From NCBI GenBank assembly GCA_029255685.2, contig CM055315.2, positions 69,097,681 to 69,161,680 of the forward strand: 64,000 nucleotides of DNA. Direction: 5' to 3'. Positions within the stretch are counted from its first letter, which is position 1; every line of letters begins with the position of its first letter. The stretch is from Silene conica (lineage: Eukaryota; Streptophyta; Magnoliopsida; Caryophyllales; Caryophyllaceae). This document shows positions 21,714-32,114 of the stretch, piece after piece. The notes beneath the pieces were generated by a model that worked only from the letters and a program-made list of their open reading frames with translations, had not been told where the DNA came from and made no database searches. Made by a program: the position numbers and the translations under genes.

Positions 21714-21922
21714 TATTGGACAGTATTTTGGTCTGACAGTGTTTTGGTAGCTGTGATATACAAGTATTAGTTACCTGAGTATATTGGGTTACCTAAACAC
21801 TATAGAATTGTAATAGATAACAGATTAGGAGTAGTTATATATATATATGCGCTCAATGTTCCTGATCATTCAATCATTCAATATACAATATCCTTTGAAT
21901 TGCATTTGTTTCGAATTCTTTA
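21714..21922 (+). repeat. Copia-1 right LTR
   Basis: 209 bp, TATTGGACAG to CGAATTCTTTA, followed by the GTTGG duplication. A purine tract (TTGAGGGGGAG) sits just upstream for plus-strand priming. Confidence 0.95.
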
Positions 21923-22269
21923 GTTGGAGCTACATAAAATCCAAGCAGACATAAGAGCTTCATCCTCTTTATCGGTCCAATTTTTTCGGTCATTCTCTAC
22001 ATTGTTGAGATTTTCTTGATGGTGGTTTTTTGGATTTTATTGCACAATAAAGAGGAGTTTTTCTAAAAATCGTTAGTAGGAAGATGAGACAACAACACCG
22101 GTTGAGAAGACATCGGATTTTCAAAACTATCGACATTCTGACTTGGATGACTACTCGATAATAATTCGGTAAAAGTTGGAGTACTTTGATTTAAGTCGAA
22201 AGTGGGACTACTTTGAGATGAAAAATCATTAGTTGCATAATTCGAGATATCATATTCATTTAGATCCAT

Positions 22270-22610
22270 ATTTTTTTGAGTTGAAAATGTGTGTGATTTT
22301 TTTTACTGCAAAAGTAATTGTTTTTGGTAGAAGATAAAAAGAAATAACTGAATGTATGTGTTTTTATATGATTTTATTTATATAAATTAATAATTTAATT
22401 AATTTTATTGTTGATAGTTGGTTGAAGTTGGAGTAAATGAAGTATGATGAAGCAGTTGGGGAATGGAGGATTTGACGAAGCAGGTGAAGTGAAGAGGAAA
22501 TTGATGATGAAGCAGGGGAAGTGAAGTATGACATGGGAAAGTGAAGGATTAGACATGAGTAATATTTTTATTGTTTTTTTATTTCTCGACCAATTACATG
22601 TTCACATATA
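22270..22610 (-). other. H2 5' leader
   Basis: About 340 bp upstream (on -) of ORF1. It has CT-rich blocks such as CTTCACTTCCCCTGCTTC on the minus strand, as expected of a plant leader, and no coding potential. It is cut from the terminal region of H2 by element N1. Confidence 0.5.
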
Positions 22611-22613
22611 TAA

Positions 22614-25077
22614 GTCCATCCCCAAGTAAGGTCAATAGGTAGGTTATGACTTTGCTTGAGTCACCTTAATCTTAATTAGGGAGGGAACTGAGGTGACATC
22701 CTTACACAAGAGTCAATTTGTGACCTTCACTTGACATGCTTGACCTTGTTGGTGACCTAGTATGTGGCACACTTTGGTTGGTTGTTGGATGAGAAAAAAA
22801 AGAAAGGACGCCTATTTTAGTTACTCTGCTCTTCTCCCTTCTCCTTTCTCTGCGGCCAAAAAAGAATATAACTTTAATATGAACCAAAATTAAGATAACA
22901 CACCATTGTAAGAGTAAAAAAATAGGACATTTTTATTGAGTCACTCTTTAAAATACCTATTGAATGAACTCAGTTTTGCCAAATTTTGAACGAGTTTTTT
23001 TAGTATTATATATTTATTTTTTGGGCAAAAAACTCAAATGAATTGCACACGGTGAGCCAACAAAATTAAAATTAAAATTACAGATTATAAAGATTCAAAT
23101 ATGAAGAAAAAACCACATAAATTATAAAGATATAAAAATTCAAATTACATGATGTTTGAGGCGATGAGAATGGTGATGTTGCAGATAATGACGATTGGGA
23201 CGATGATTATGCAACACAGTGTGGGGATGTTGAATGATAGTGATAATGAATTATGATGATGATGATGATGATGATGAAGAGAACGAAGGAGATTGCATTA
23301 ATATTGTTGAATGAAGGAGATATGGTGAATGGATGTATGATAATGTTAAATAAAGGGTTTTGGTAAAAGGTGAGTAATTTGTGGTAGGGAATGAACCACA
23401 TACACACATAATCCGTAGTAAAGAGTAGCCTAATTAATTATAGTAGTTTGATCGCCTAAATATTTCAATTTTAATTTTTAATGAAATCGTCTACTCACTT
23501 TTCAAAATTATAACCAATTTAATATTTTTTTCCCGTAAATTACGCCATAAGATTAATATAGCCGTAAAATGATGTGGGAGCATGCTCAAACTTTCCTAAT
23601 CTTAAGGCTAAGTCAAGGTTCACGCCACATGGGTTCGAACAAGGATCTGTGAGATTGTTTAAGTTAGCTTTACAAGGAATACAAGAAGATTCTAGAAAGG
23701 TCCGGAAGACTTTGGATCATTCTTGGTTATGTTCCCTAAAGACTATGAGAAGAGTGGCACAAGTGAAGCTTCGATGGAGCTAACCTAAGGCACGAAGAAG
23801 GCTTTGGACGCACGGCTATGCTCGGCCACGTCTAGGGTTTCGGCCAAATTAGGGTTTTTAGTTAAGTTTATTTTGTTTATGTTAGAATAAAAGAGATTGG
23901 GAATTATATGTTTTCTAGTCTTAGTAGAATTAGTTTTGAGTTTCCTAATTGTAATAGGATTCACAATCCTAAGTTTAGTAGGAGTCTTAGTAGAAATAGG
24001 TTTCACAATTCTAGTGGAAATTCTAGTGGAAATAGGAATCCTAATTGTTGTAGGATTCATAGTTCTAGTAGGATAAGGAATCCTAATTGTTTTAGGATTC
24101 ATAGTTATATTAGGAATAAGAGTCTTAATCCTAGTCAAACTAATTGTTTGAAGGATTAGGGTTTTCTAGTTAGTTTATATTAAGGTATTCCTACCTTAAT
24201 TAGGGTAGATTTTACACGGTCATAAGGCCTATGTAAGGCAGTCGTTTGTTTCGTTTTTAATACACAATTGAGAGTTGAGAATTCAATAATAAACATAAGT
24301 TTCTGTGTGAGCTTTTGTGAGATATTAATTAAGTTTGCGAGCTTAGTTTTTAGGATCGACTTTGCGAGGTTGATTTGCAGGGTGTTAGCCAATTCCATTT
24401 TTTGCGAGAGAAGGTTGAGGTTACATCATCTATCCATCGACGTCCATCTTCCACCGTTCATCCAACGTCCGTCCACAAGCAATCGTTCACCCAAGCATCG
24501 ATTTTCGAGCCTTATTCGTTAATTGTGCATCGTTCGTTCGTTGTTCATCATTCGTTCATCAAGTTCATCATTAGTTCATCCATTGTTCGTTCATTATTTG
24601 TGTTATTCCATTGAAGTTACTAACAAGTTTGCTATTGATCTTAAGAAGTATAATTCCGCTGCACATCTAGATCAACTTAAGCTAGAGATCCGCTTCATAA
24701 AATATTTGGGTATTTTTTTTTATTTTATTAAGATATTTACCATAATAGAAAAAAAACTAAATTTATAAAATGTTAGAAAAATAATTGTAAAAGTGAGAGA
24801 CAGAGAAAGGTGGGGTATAAAACGTGAAAAATGGTTGAAAATGTTGTAAAGTGGAAAATGATTGAGTTGATGACCTAGAGAGAGAGAGAAAGGTGCGGTA
24901 TAGAATGACAGAATGTGGAAAATGATTGAAAATGTTGTAAAGTGAAAATGATTAGGTTGATGACTTAGGTGTGACCTTTTGCTTGGGAGAGTGTAAGTAG
25001 GTCAAGATAATTAATGTGTGATTAATAGTAAAACTGGGTCGTGACCTAGTTAGCGCGACCACTGTTTAGGGATGGTC
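22614..25077. mobile_element. Non-autonomous Harbinger N1, TAA target duplication
   Basis: Termini GTCCATCCCCAA and (inverted) GACCATCCCTAA are imperfect inverted repeats flanked by TAA at 22611-22613 and 25078-25080. Minus the solo LTR and its duplication it is about 1.33 kb. Its right subterminal region matches the right end of H1, and 23150-23420 matches the H1 inter-ORF region. It is therefore a deletion derivative of the same Harbinger family inserted into H2. It contains GATGAT simple sequence but no transposase. Confidence 0.8.
23570..24697 (+). mobile_element. Solo LTR, 1128 bp, with TAAAA target duplication
   Basis: Starts TGATGTGGGAGCATGC and ends AGAGATCCGCTTCA (TG..CA). It is flanked by TAAAA at 23565-23569 and 24698-24702. 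It contains short degenerate repeats of TAGGATTCATAGTTCTAG (23930-24110) and a TTCAATAATAAAC segment near the likely transcript end. Style and size suggest a Ty3/gypsy LTR, but no coding part remains. It is nested in N1, which is nested in H2. Confidence 0.85.
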
Positions 25078-25080
25078 TAA

Positions 25081-25321
25081 GTGATCACAAATATGATCAA
25101 TATTATTTATCAAAGGTCACAAATTAACCTTAGTTGGTCATATGGTCACAAATTAACAAACTTGATTACCAATTAATTTTCTTAATTACTCCATTAATCA
25201 TGACCAAACAAGGTCATAACCTACTCCATAACCTTGCTTGGACATGATCTTTAGGATGAGATATTGGGTTGCATTGGGATGACATGATTAGATGTGAGGG
25301 TAGACGGTGGTGGGTTCCTAA
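25081..25321 (-). other. Terminal part of H2 and short flank
   Basis: Continuation of H2 after N1, with repeated GGTCACAAATTAAC. On - the outer end reads GATCATGTCCAAGCAAGG and GTAGGTTATGACC, matching the order of motifs just inside the left end of N1. The H2 edge is placed at about 25249; the remaining 70 bp are flank. Confidence 0.5.
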
Positions 25322-26235
25322 GAGCATCCACATTGAAGAGGATCACCCATCCTCTTAGATGAGAGAGAATGCTAAGAGGATGTCCTCTTCAATGTGGAAT
25401 CAATATTAATCATCCTCTTTAAAGGAGGAAGAGGAAGACTTCCTCTATTTTTAGAGGAAGTACAACCTTGTCCCTTGTGCCCAACCCCCAATAGGATTCA
25501 TGCATGTAATATTTATTTTACATAATTTTTATTAAAATAAATGTATAAAATTTGCAAGTGGAATAATTTTACGTTTTTTGTATATTGTACTGTAATAATT
25601 TTACGTTTTTCGTATATTGTACGGTAATAATTTTAATCGTATATTGTACGGTAATCATTTTACGTTTTTCTTATATTGTACGCTAATAATTTTACGTTTT
25701 TCGTATATTGTACGTTAATGATTTTACGTTTTTCGTATATTGTACGGTAATGATTTTAAGTTTTTCGTATATTGTACGGTAATAATTTTACGTTTTTCTT
25801 ATATTGTACGGTAATAATTTTACGTTTTTCGTATATTGTACGGTAATAATTTTACGTTTTTCGTATATTGCATGTTTGAATTTTCGTTACTAATATTTCA
25901 TTTGATGTATTTTTTTAATCCGTTTGTAATTTATTTGTAACATATTTTATTTGATAACGACATCAATTTTTTAGTAAGAACTTTTTAATTTGTAAACAAA
26001 TGATTCAAAAGAAATAAAACATATCAATTAATATTAAGAGAAAAAATATATTAAAATATGAAAGAGGAATGAAAGAGGATCCTCTTTGATGTGAAGAAAA
26101 AAAATAAAAGAGGATGTGTAAGAGGATGAAGTTAGTGGAAAATGATTTAGATGAAAGAGAATATGAGGTGTCAAAAAGTTAATGGAAAAGAGAAAAAATA
26201 AGAGGATGAAACCATCCTCTTCGATGCACATGGTC
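25322..26235. mobile_element. Tourist-like element, 914 bp, TAA target duplication
   Basis: Ends GAGCATCCACATTGAAGAGG and (inverted) GACCATGTGCATCGAAGAGG, flanked by TAA at 25319-25321 and 26236-26238. Many copies of AGAGGAT/ATCCTCT lie near both ends. Non-coding; contains the 32-bp tandem array below. Confidence 0.85.
25562..25880. repeat. Ten tandem copies of a 32-bp AT-rich unit
   Basis: Consensus AATAATTTTACG-TTTTTCGTATAT-TGTACGGT. Units differ by one to three bases, one is shortened by 6 bp, and the last decays after TATTGCATG. Lies in the middle of the 914-bp Tourist-like element. Confidence 0.95.
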
Positions 26236-26238
26236 TAA

Positions 26239-27585
26239 TGATGACAAGTTTAAAAGAGTATTAGGAATGACCCATTTTCACTATTTTTGATGTCACAACT
26301 CACAATTGTCTGTTAGGATTCCAGAGTCGTTGGGGACCCAAGACAAGGGGTACAATTATTATGAATAATATGAAGAAGATGCTTCGTGATTGTCCAGGTG
26401 ATGTTATCTGTACCGAATCAGATGGAAACTCGTTAATATATAATGACATCTAATAATCCTACAATGTACGTGGCAAATGGATAATTATTAATTTTCTAGA
26501 TATAATATAATACTAATATTCTCACTGATTACTGATTATTCATCATAGGAGCTTCCCATACACTAACTCCTTTTATTAATGTCCACTGCCATTATAGTAT
26601 CACAAATTCTTATTTGCAACGGCACTATCCGTCGCAAGTTTGTGAAGGATACCGTTTTTTCTCACAAAATACCCACTTTCTCTCTCTCTCCAACACTATT
26701 CATGTGGTCCCCTTTCTCCACTAACTCATTTTATATCCATTTTATTTCACAAAATATCTGTCATAAATGGTGACCCGTCGCAAGCAAGACTTACTAAGTA
26801 TAGTATACCATACCCCACACCTACTTTTATTTAACCCAAATACTTACGGACAATATCCGTCATCAATGAGTCTTGTTTGTGACACGGATACTATTCGTTA
26901 CAAGGTAAAAACAAATATGTTTCTCTTACAATTACACTATCCGTTTTCAGGTTGTAACAGATGGTAGTTGTATTGAATGAGAATTTGTGATCCGTCACAA
27001 ATTGAAAACGAATAGTAATTCTCTCCCTAAATGTAAGTGACTACGCATATATGCTCTAATTCCTCCCACCTGTTTCTCACTTGTTTGTTGTGGGGAGATA
27101 TATCCTTTTTCAGTTTATGATAGATAATATCCGACACAAACAAAACGCTTTGTTAATTTAATATCGAACCATATTATCCCAATTTTCCAATTCATATCAT
27201 CCGGTTTAATCTAGAATCTTATCCTAAATTTTTATCAATTTTCCAATTCATTTTTAAATTAAAGACCATGTTGATCAATTTCTAAGTCATTTTTGGATTG
27301 AGAGTTTAGATTTTTAGTTTCCAATTTAATATTACAAAAAACCCACCGAAATATATGTAATGTGGGGTCAAGACTCACCTTAGACTATATGCAATGCGGG
27401 GTCAAGACCAATGTATTAAATTGAGTCTTAAAACTTGAGTAGATTATTGATAGTCTTGATGAATTTTATCTTAAAATTTACCAAAGTCTTGTCTTTGAGA
27501 CTACCAATAATCTCCCCCTATCATATAAATAATTCAGATTAATCTTTCAGCAATTGGTGAGTGTCCGTGAGTAACAATAATACAA
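26239..27585. other. Intergenic spacer with decayed repeat blocks
   Basis: No gene is convincing. About 26330-26450 translates to a short peptide (RWGPKTRGTIIMNNMKKML) that faintly recalls CACTA second-gene proteins. About 26590-27140 has scattered CCGTCGCAAG, GGATACTATTCG and GATCCGTCACAAATT motifs, in both orientations, like a decayed relative of the CACTA subterminal palindromes found at 38.4 kb. Termini cannot be defined. 27330-27530 is low-complexity upstream of the RING gene. Confidence 0.4.
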
Positions 27586-27594
27586 TATAAATAG
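27586..27594 (+). promoter_or_regulatory. TATA box of the RING-H2 gene
   Basis: TATAAATAG about 210 bp upstream of the ATG, followed within 30-40 bp by a pyrimidine-rich stretch (TCTCTCCTACTCCTAC) suitable for transcription start. A purine-rich leader precedes the ATG. Confidence 0.6.
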
Positions 27595-27802
27595 AACTTG
27601 ATACTATCTGAATCTCTCCTACTCCTACATCATTGATTTCTTTTTTCTCAACAGTCACGTACATAAACTTCTTCACAGAATTATCATGAATAAAGATTAT
27701 ACTTTCTCATCCAGGAGACAGTCAATGAATCTGCCATAATTTTAAAAAAAAAGAAAAAAAAAGGAAAAAAAAAAAGGAGAGGGATAAACAGTATACGTAA
27801 AC

Positions 27803-28246
27803 ATGGCTGATCTGGATAACAAAGAGCTTATATTCATTGCAGGAATTGGTCTTCTTGTAAACATCCTTCTATTTGCAACGACTTTGTTGATTTCTATGTG
27901 CAAATCCGGGGGTCGAAACACGGATATAGAAGCATTACATGAAGGCCATTATGATGCTGATCATAATGATGTCAATGTCGGGTTATTAAAAGAAGATCAT
28001 CTACAGAGATCGTTAAAAATCATTGATTTTATACCATCAATGACCTTTTCACAGACTAAAAAGGAACGACGAGGCGGGTGTTCCATTTGTTTGAAAGACG
28101 GGTTTGAAGACGAGGAATTGTGTAAGGTTTTACCAGGGTGTGATCATGTTTTTCATTCTGAATGTATTGATGAATGGTTGAAGAAGAGTCAGAGTTGCCC
28201 TGTTTGTAGGAAGGATTTCAGCATCCTTCTTTCTCATGTCTCATAA
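27803..28246 (+). CDS. Membrane-anchored RING-H2 finger protein (ATL-like)
   Basis: 147 residues, intronless. A hydrophobic segment at about 10-32 (FIAGIGLLVNILLFATTLLI) is a likely membrane anchor. The RING-H2 domain spans residues 93-135, with ligands C93, C96, C113, H115, H118, C121, C132 and C135, plus the conserved DEWL tryptophan and a proline before the last cysteine pair (CPVC). This is the layout of plant ATL-type E3 ubiquitin ligases, which recruit an E2 enzyme and ubiquitinate targets from a membrane. C96 to C113 spacing is 16, slightly longer than the usual ATL spacing, and I see no clear GLD motif, so it may be a divergent ATL or a related RING-H2 protein. The gene has its own TATA box and converges on the F-box gene. 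It is the best supported single-exon host gene here. Confidence 0.9.
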   Translation: MADLDNKELIFIAGIGLLVNILLFATTLLISMCKSGGRNTDIEALHEGHYDADHNDVNVGLLKEDHLQRSLKIIDFIPSMTFSQTKKERRGGCSICLKDGFEDEELCKVLPGCDHVFHSECIDEWLKKSQSCPVCRKDFSILLSHVS

Positions 28247-28870
28247 GGACTACCCTTTTTCTCCTCTTTATTTTTTTGTGTAAAGGCAATCACAAAGTTT
28301 TCATCGTAAGCATCATCCTTAATCAGATCACTAATATCGCCATTTAGTAACTTTACCCGTTACCAGGTTTATATGAAGGCTATGTCATATTCGTCTTCCT
28401 TCTGTATAGTTGTTATTTCATGTTCATGATTTGTGTATACTTTCTTCTGGGTTGCTCTGATTTTTGGCTTGCGTTTTCAAGTTGCGATATCGGTCATGTT
28501 TGCCATCATGGGAGAAAATCTGGAATGAAACTTTATTTTATTGCGAGATCATGTTAATATTTGATCTCCTATCTTTCTGAGACAGAGAGACCATTCAAAA
28601 TACATTGCATCTGCAGAAAAGAGATCAACTTGCTGAAACTAAGCAAGTACTATGTACCTACTAGGCTATTACACGAGTACTTGTAGCGAAAAGGATGCAG
28701 AAATGAAACGAGAATATGCACGGCGTGTGTCTAGGCATATCATCTTCACATTATTATTAGACAAAACACATAATGAATTCAGCAACGCTTGATAGAAGCT
28801 TCAGAATTTTAAAAAAAAAAAGGATGAATCCAAAATACCCAAAGAAAAGCTTCAAATTAACACAGGCGAC
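28247..28870. other. Convergent 3' region between the two host genes
   Basis: About 620 bp between the two stop codons, expected to hold both 3' untranslated regions. I see no transposable element here and no definite polyadenylation signal. Confidence 0.5.
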
Positions 28871-31312
28871 TTAAAGACCCGGAAAACCACCAAAGTATTC
28901 ACCTAGGAGTGAATAATCATCAATGTCATCAAGGAAATCTGGATAAAAGTCTTCATGATCCCCAAAACCGAGATATTCAGGGTACATACCGAACATGTCA
29001 CTATCGTCAGAATCATACTCACTTAGCTGTTGTGGCATTAAGAAGTCATTTTCATCATCTTCACAGGTATCACGACCATAGTCTGCTGTGGAATCATTAG
29101 GGTATTGTAAATGCTTGATCCTTTCACATCTTTTACCCAAATCCCCGGATAAATCTATGTGAAAACATGCACGTAAATCTAGGGATTCAAGAAGAGGGCA
29201 GCTATCCAGAATTGCTTTTAAGCCTTCATTTGACATGCTATTCCCGATGAGTTGAAGATGGCGTAGATTAGGCATGCTTTTAGATATGGCTAAAGCTTCG
29301 TCATTAAAAATGTGATCTTGTTTCTTGGACCCAATACCGGTTAAACTCAATGATGTCAATGTGGGGCAAGCATGGCCAATAGCTTCAACCGTCTCCTCTG
29401 AGAATGAACAGATAATCATCTGCACTTCCTCGAGCATTGGTAGCTTTTTCACGGCTTCAATTAGGTCTTCATCAGAAACATACACATAATGCGCAAGTCG
29501 TAGATGTTTAAGATTCTTGCTTCTGTTAAGATGTTGACAGAAAATAAACGACAAATCAGAGAAGGAACGCACAAAAACTCCAATGAAAAGATCAGGGATA
29601 GGTATCGTAAAGAAAGCCAAAGTGACGTGAGATAGAGTGACTAGCAATGTACACTTTTTTCGAGAGGGTGACTAAGGATGTCTAGAGCTGAATGTATATT
29701 CCAAAAAGAAACTGCCACCAGCCACGCATATTTAGAAAACCGATTGAATTCTTCTTGAAAAACAGAAGAAATTTATAGTGTTCATCGATCAATTTACAAA
29801 TATAAAGACAGGTATGTACAATGCCAATGACCTATAAGCGAAGTTATGAACAACAAACTAAACTTTGGATACATGATCGTACAACATCCCCTTGCTGATG
29901 GTGGGGCAAGGGGAGGTCATATACATGCAATCTTACCTCGGTTACGCTTAAGCACAAACTAAGTAGAAAAATCCTGTGCCCCTAATTTGGACTTCACATA
30001 GGCAAACTCCACCTTGAGTGAGAGAGTATTTAAGTTGCTATAGGGAGATAAGAAGGGAATCTGCATCAAACAATGTGGTACAGAACAATAATCCTACAAG
30101 CAAAGACCATTTTTCTAAGAAATACTCCCTCCGTCCCAGTCAGTTGTTATCGCTTTGTTTTGGCACAAAGACCAAGAAAAGAGGAAGGGGCCAATTACTA
30201 AATGAGCGGTGGACCAAATAGAGTGTGAAAAATCAAATTGATAATCAATAAATACAATTCTAAAATAGAAAAGACAACAATAATGGAATAGGACAACAAA
30301 TAACTAGGACGAAGGAACACAATGTTTTACATTGGCTGAGAAGATTCTATGCTTCTCCACAACCACTCCCAGAAAACAGAAATGGACACCAAATATTCAA
30401 ATAAGCTCTTTAGCCTGGAATTCAAATACTGATAGAAACAGAGTTGACATATAAACTAGAATACAACCTACAAGTTTCTCGAGGACAATCAAACATCATC
30501 ACTAGGGGTGGAGAGGGGGCTAGCAGAGGTCATTGATCAGCGACCATGAAAAATACGAAATTTTGCTCCGTTTTAGCTTAGTAAGGAAAAGGGTATATAT
30601 CTAATACTTTCACTTTCCAGTTACTTTCGCATTAATAGATCGCCAGTTCGCCACATAAATTTTCAAAGAACATGCACCAAATACTCCAATAAATAACTTT
30701 ATATTCGGCTCCACCACTGACTACAACCACCCAGTAATAGTTATCCGGAAATATTATTGAGAGACTGTCTCAATGAGATTAATAACTTAATAACTAAATT
30801 ACGAACCGCAGCACAATAGTAATTAGTAACAACAACAATTAATAATAGTTTATATACCTTTCAACGATATACGCCAATGTATCATCATCACACAAATATT
30901 CCATGTAAATATCAACCAAACAACCAGCGCTTCGATCAACAGCGAAACGAGTCATAGCATTAAGATTATAAGGCAATGAATTGAAAGCATAACCACGAGG
31001 AAGGCTCATGTCGATGGTTTTCAACATTGTAGGTTGTTTGCATATTTTGCGAAACAACATACACACCTTTTGAACATTTTCGATTATGTCTATCGTCGTT
31101 AATTTTGATAAAATCAGAAACCAAATATCTTCTGGAAGTTCTACCCAATTTGGGATTTTCTTTTTGTTCTTTCTCCTTAATTTCTTTTTGATTCTCTTCT
31201 TCTTGTTTTTGTTGCTGCATTTGATTTCCATTGAATTTGACGGTGAGGGTTCATTGATTGATAATGGTGGTTTGGGGTTAGGGTTTTCAGTAGGATTTGA
31301 AACGGAAGACAT
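28871..31312 (-). CDS. F-box/LRR protein, SKIP19-like (two exons)
   Basis: Exon 1 is 31312-30858 and exon 2 is 29522-28871. The donor AAAG-GTATAT and acceptor AACAG-AAGC join in frame to give about 368 residues. The N-terminus is Pro/Ser/Lys-rich (KKKRIKKKLRRKNKKK, possibly nuclear). The F-box follows (WVELPEDIWFLILSKLTTID, about residues 56-75, then VCMLFRKICKQPTML). Exon 2 carries leucine-rich repeats (NLKHLRLAHYVYVSDEDL, LPMLEEVQMI, CPTLTSLSLTGIG, MPNLRHLQLIGNSMSNEGL, CPLLESLDLRACFHID). It ends in an acidic, aromatic tail. Such proteins are substrate adaptors of SCF ubiquitin ligases. The 1.3-kb intron contains a small MITE, and another lies about 105 bp upstream of the ATG. An additional exon in the intron is possible but not needed. 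Confidence 0.88.
30123..30316. mobile_element. Small Stowaway-like MITE in the F-box intron
   Basis: Left end TACTCCCTCCGTCCCAG; right end inverted (TTCCTTCGTCCTAG). TTGTTATC and GACAACAA occur just inside. The CTCCCTCCGT terminus is typical of Stowaway-type MITEs with a TA target. The right edge is decayed. Confidence 0.65.
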
Positions 31313-31417
31313 TTTGGGAAAAAACTAGTCGATGAGTTGAATGAGGTTAGTGTTAAAAGAAAACGGATTATAGTACTTTTTTCTTTTTGACAGATGGAAA
31401 TTATACAACCAGGGCCT

Positions 31418-31673
31418 TAGTTACTTACTCCATTTTCCTATTTTCTTCCCATTTCGCTTATTTTACAAATTATCTATTTTCTTTTCATTTGTTTTCTTTC
31501 CTATTTTAGAAAACCAAATTTCAACTTTATCATTTTTTTATTACAAAAAATACCCTTTTTTCATTACTAACCCCACTTATTACCTTCCTTTCATTACTTT
31601 ATCATTTCTTCATTAATTTGCCTTAATTCAAGTGCAAAATGAAATGGGAAGAACACTTATAAATGGAGGAAGT
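31418..31673. mobile_element. Stowaway-like MITE upstream of the F-box gene
   Basis: Left end TTACTCCATTTTCCTATTTT and TTCTTCCCATTTC; right end inverted (TACTTCCTCCATTTATAAGT, TTCTTCCCATTTC). It lies about 105 bp from the F-box ATG on the promoter side, so it may contribute to that promoter. Confidence 0.7.
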
Positions 31674-31682
31674 ATTACCTAG

Positions 31683-32042
31683 TAGCACGGACACTTTTTT
31701 TAATTAGTCGTTTTGTGTCCGACATTTATCCGATATTTGGACACCCGACAATCGTTGGACCCATGCCTAAATATATTATAGTTTAGACGAGGAATAAAAT
31801 TTTAAAAAAGATCGATTAGAAGATGGTTTGGTTGGAAAATGAGAATCAGTTATAATAAAGGTCGAATTGTACCTTAACTTATTTAGATTTAGTTTCAAAT
31901 ACATGATAAAAATAAAATTATACGTTATTTATAATCATACAATATATATTTTATTATATTTAAATGTCGTTTCTCGTGTCCTAAATTTGATGGGATGTCG
32001 TGTCCCGTGTTTGTGTCCGTGTCCATGTCCGTTTTGGTGCTA
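31683..32042. mobile_element. MITE with GTGTCC-rich ends, CCTAG duplication
   Basis: Ends TAGCACGGACAC and (inverted) TAGCACCAAAACGGACA, flanked by CCTAG at 31678-31682 and 32043-32047. The GTGTCCGTGTCC repeats near the right end are typical of a common plant MITE group. 360 bp, non-coding. Confidence 0.7.
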
Positions 32043-32114
32043 CCTAGTTTACTACCCGTTTAGTTGCATGAATCATGATGTGCCCGATAGTTTCTGTTTC
32101 TAGGAGTATAACGA

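Larger units (their letters stand above)
16991..21922 (+). mobile_element. Ty1/copia retrotransposon Copia-1, 4.93 kb
   Basis: LTRs at 16991-17224 and 21714-21922 flank gag and pol on +, bounded by the 5-bp duplication GTTGG. A PBS complementary to initiator Met tRNA follows the left LTR (TGGCATCAGAGC), and a purine tract precedes the right one (TTGAGGGGGAG). Domain order protease-integrase-RT-RNase H identifies copia. LTRs start TATTAG/TATTGG and end TTTA instead of TG..CA. They differ by about three substitutions plus length of a TA tract, so insertion is fairly recent. Dead because of one frameshift and one in-frame TGA. Confidence 0.95.
16225..22269 (-). pseudogene. Harbinger H2 ORF1 (Myb/SANT-like), split by Copia-1
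   Basis: Starts MDLNEYDISNYATNDFSSQ at 22269 and runs to about 22063 before a stop (FDLNQSTPTFTELLSSSHPS and a Pro/Ser-rich segment). The DNA-binding core lies across the Copia-1 insertion (TSD GTTGG at 16986-16990 and 21923-21927). It resumes at about 16985 with RWNSVYELHEQTRIENQNEG and INRYKRLNFL, then KVISKHPKWSL, and ends with SWLNSLLSQQDLNPKD near 16225. The gene would encode the DNA-binding partner needed by the Harbinger transposase. Several stops and frameshifts are present besides the insertion. Confidence 0.75.
7800..25249 (-). mobile_element. PIF/Harbinger element H2 with nested insertions
   Basis: H2 reads on - from a 5' end near 25249 (GATCATGTCCAAGCAAGG, similar to the left end of the 22614 element) through ORF1 (22269 to 16225) to the transposase (9178 to 7810). 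The 3' terminus is missing at the junction with H1. Insertions inside it are Helitron A, the long-TIR element, Helitron E, Copia-1 and non-autonomous Harbinger N1, which together account for most of its 17 kb. Exact insertion edges support the reconstruction for Copia-1, N1 and the Helitrons; the outer right edge at 25249 is approximate. Confidence 0.7.

Noticed and set aside
23785-24768. ORFs rich in Arg/Ile/Thr or Ser/His
   Set aside because: They fall within the solo LTR and its short repeats.
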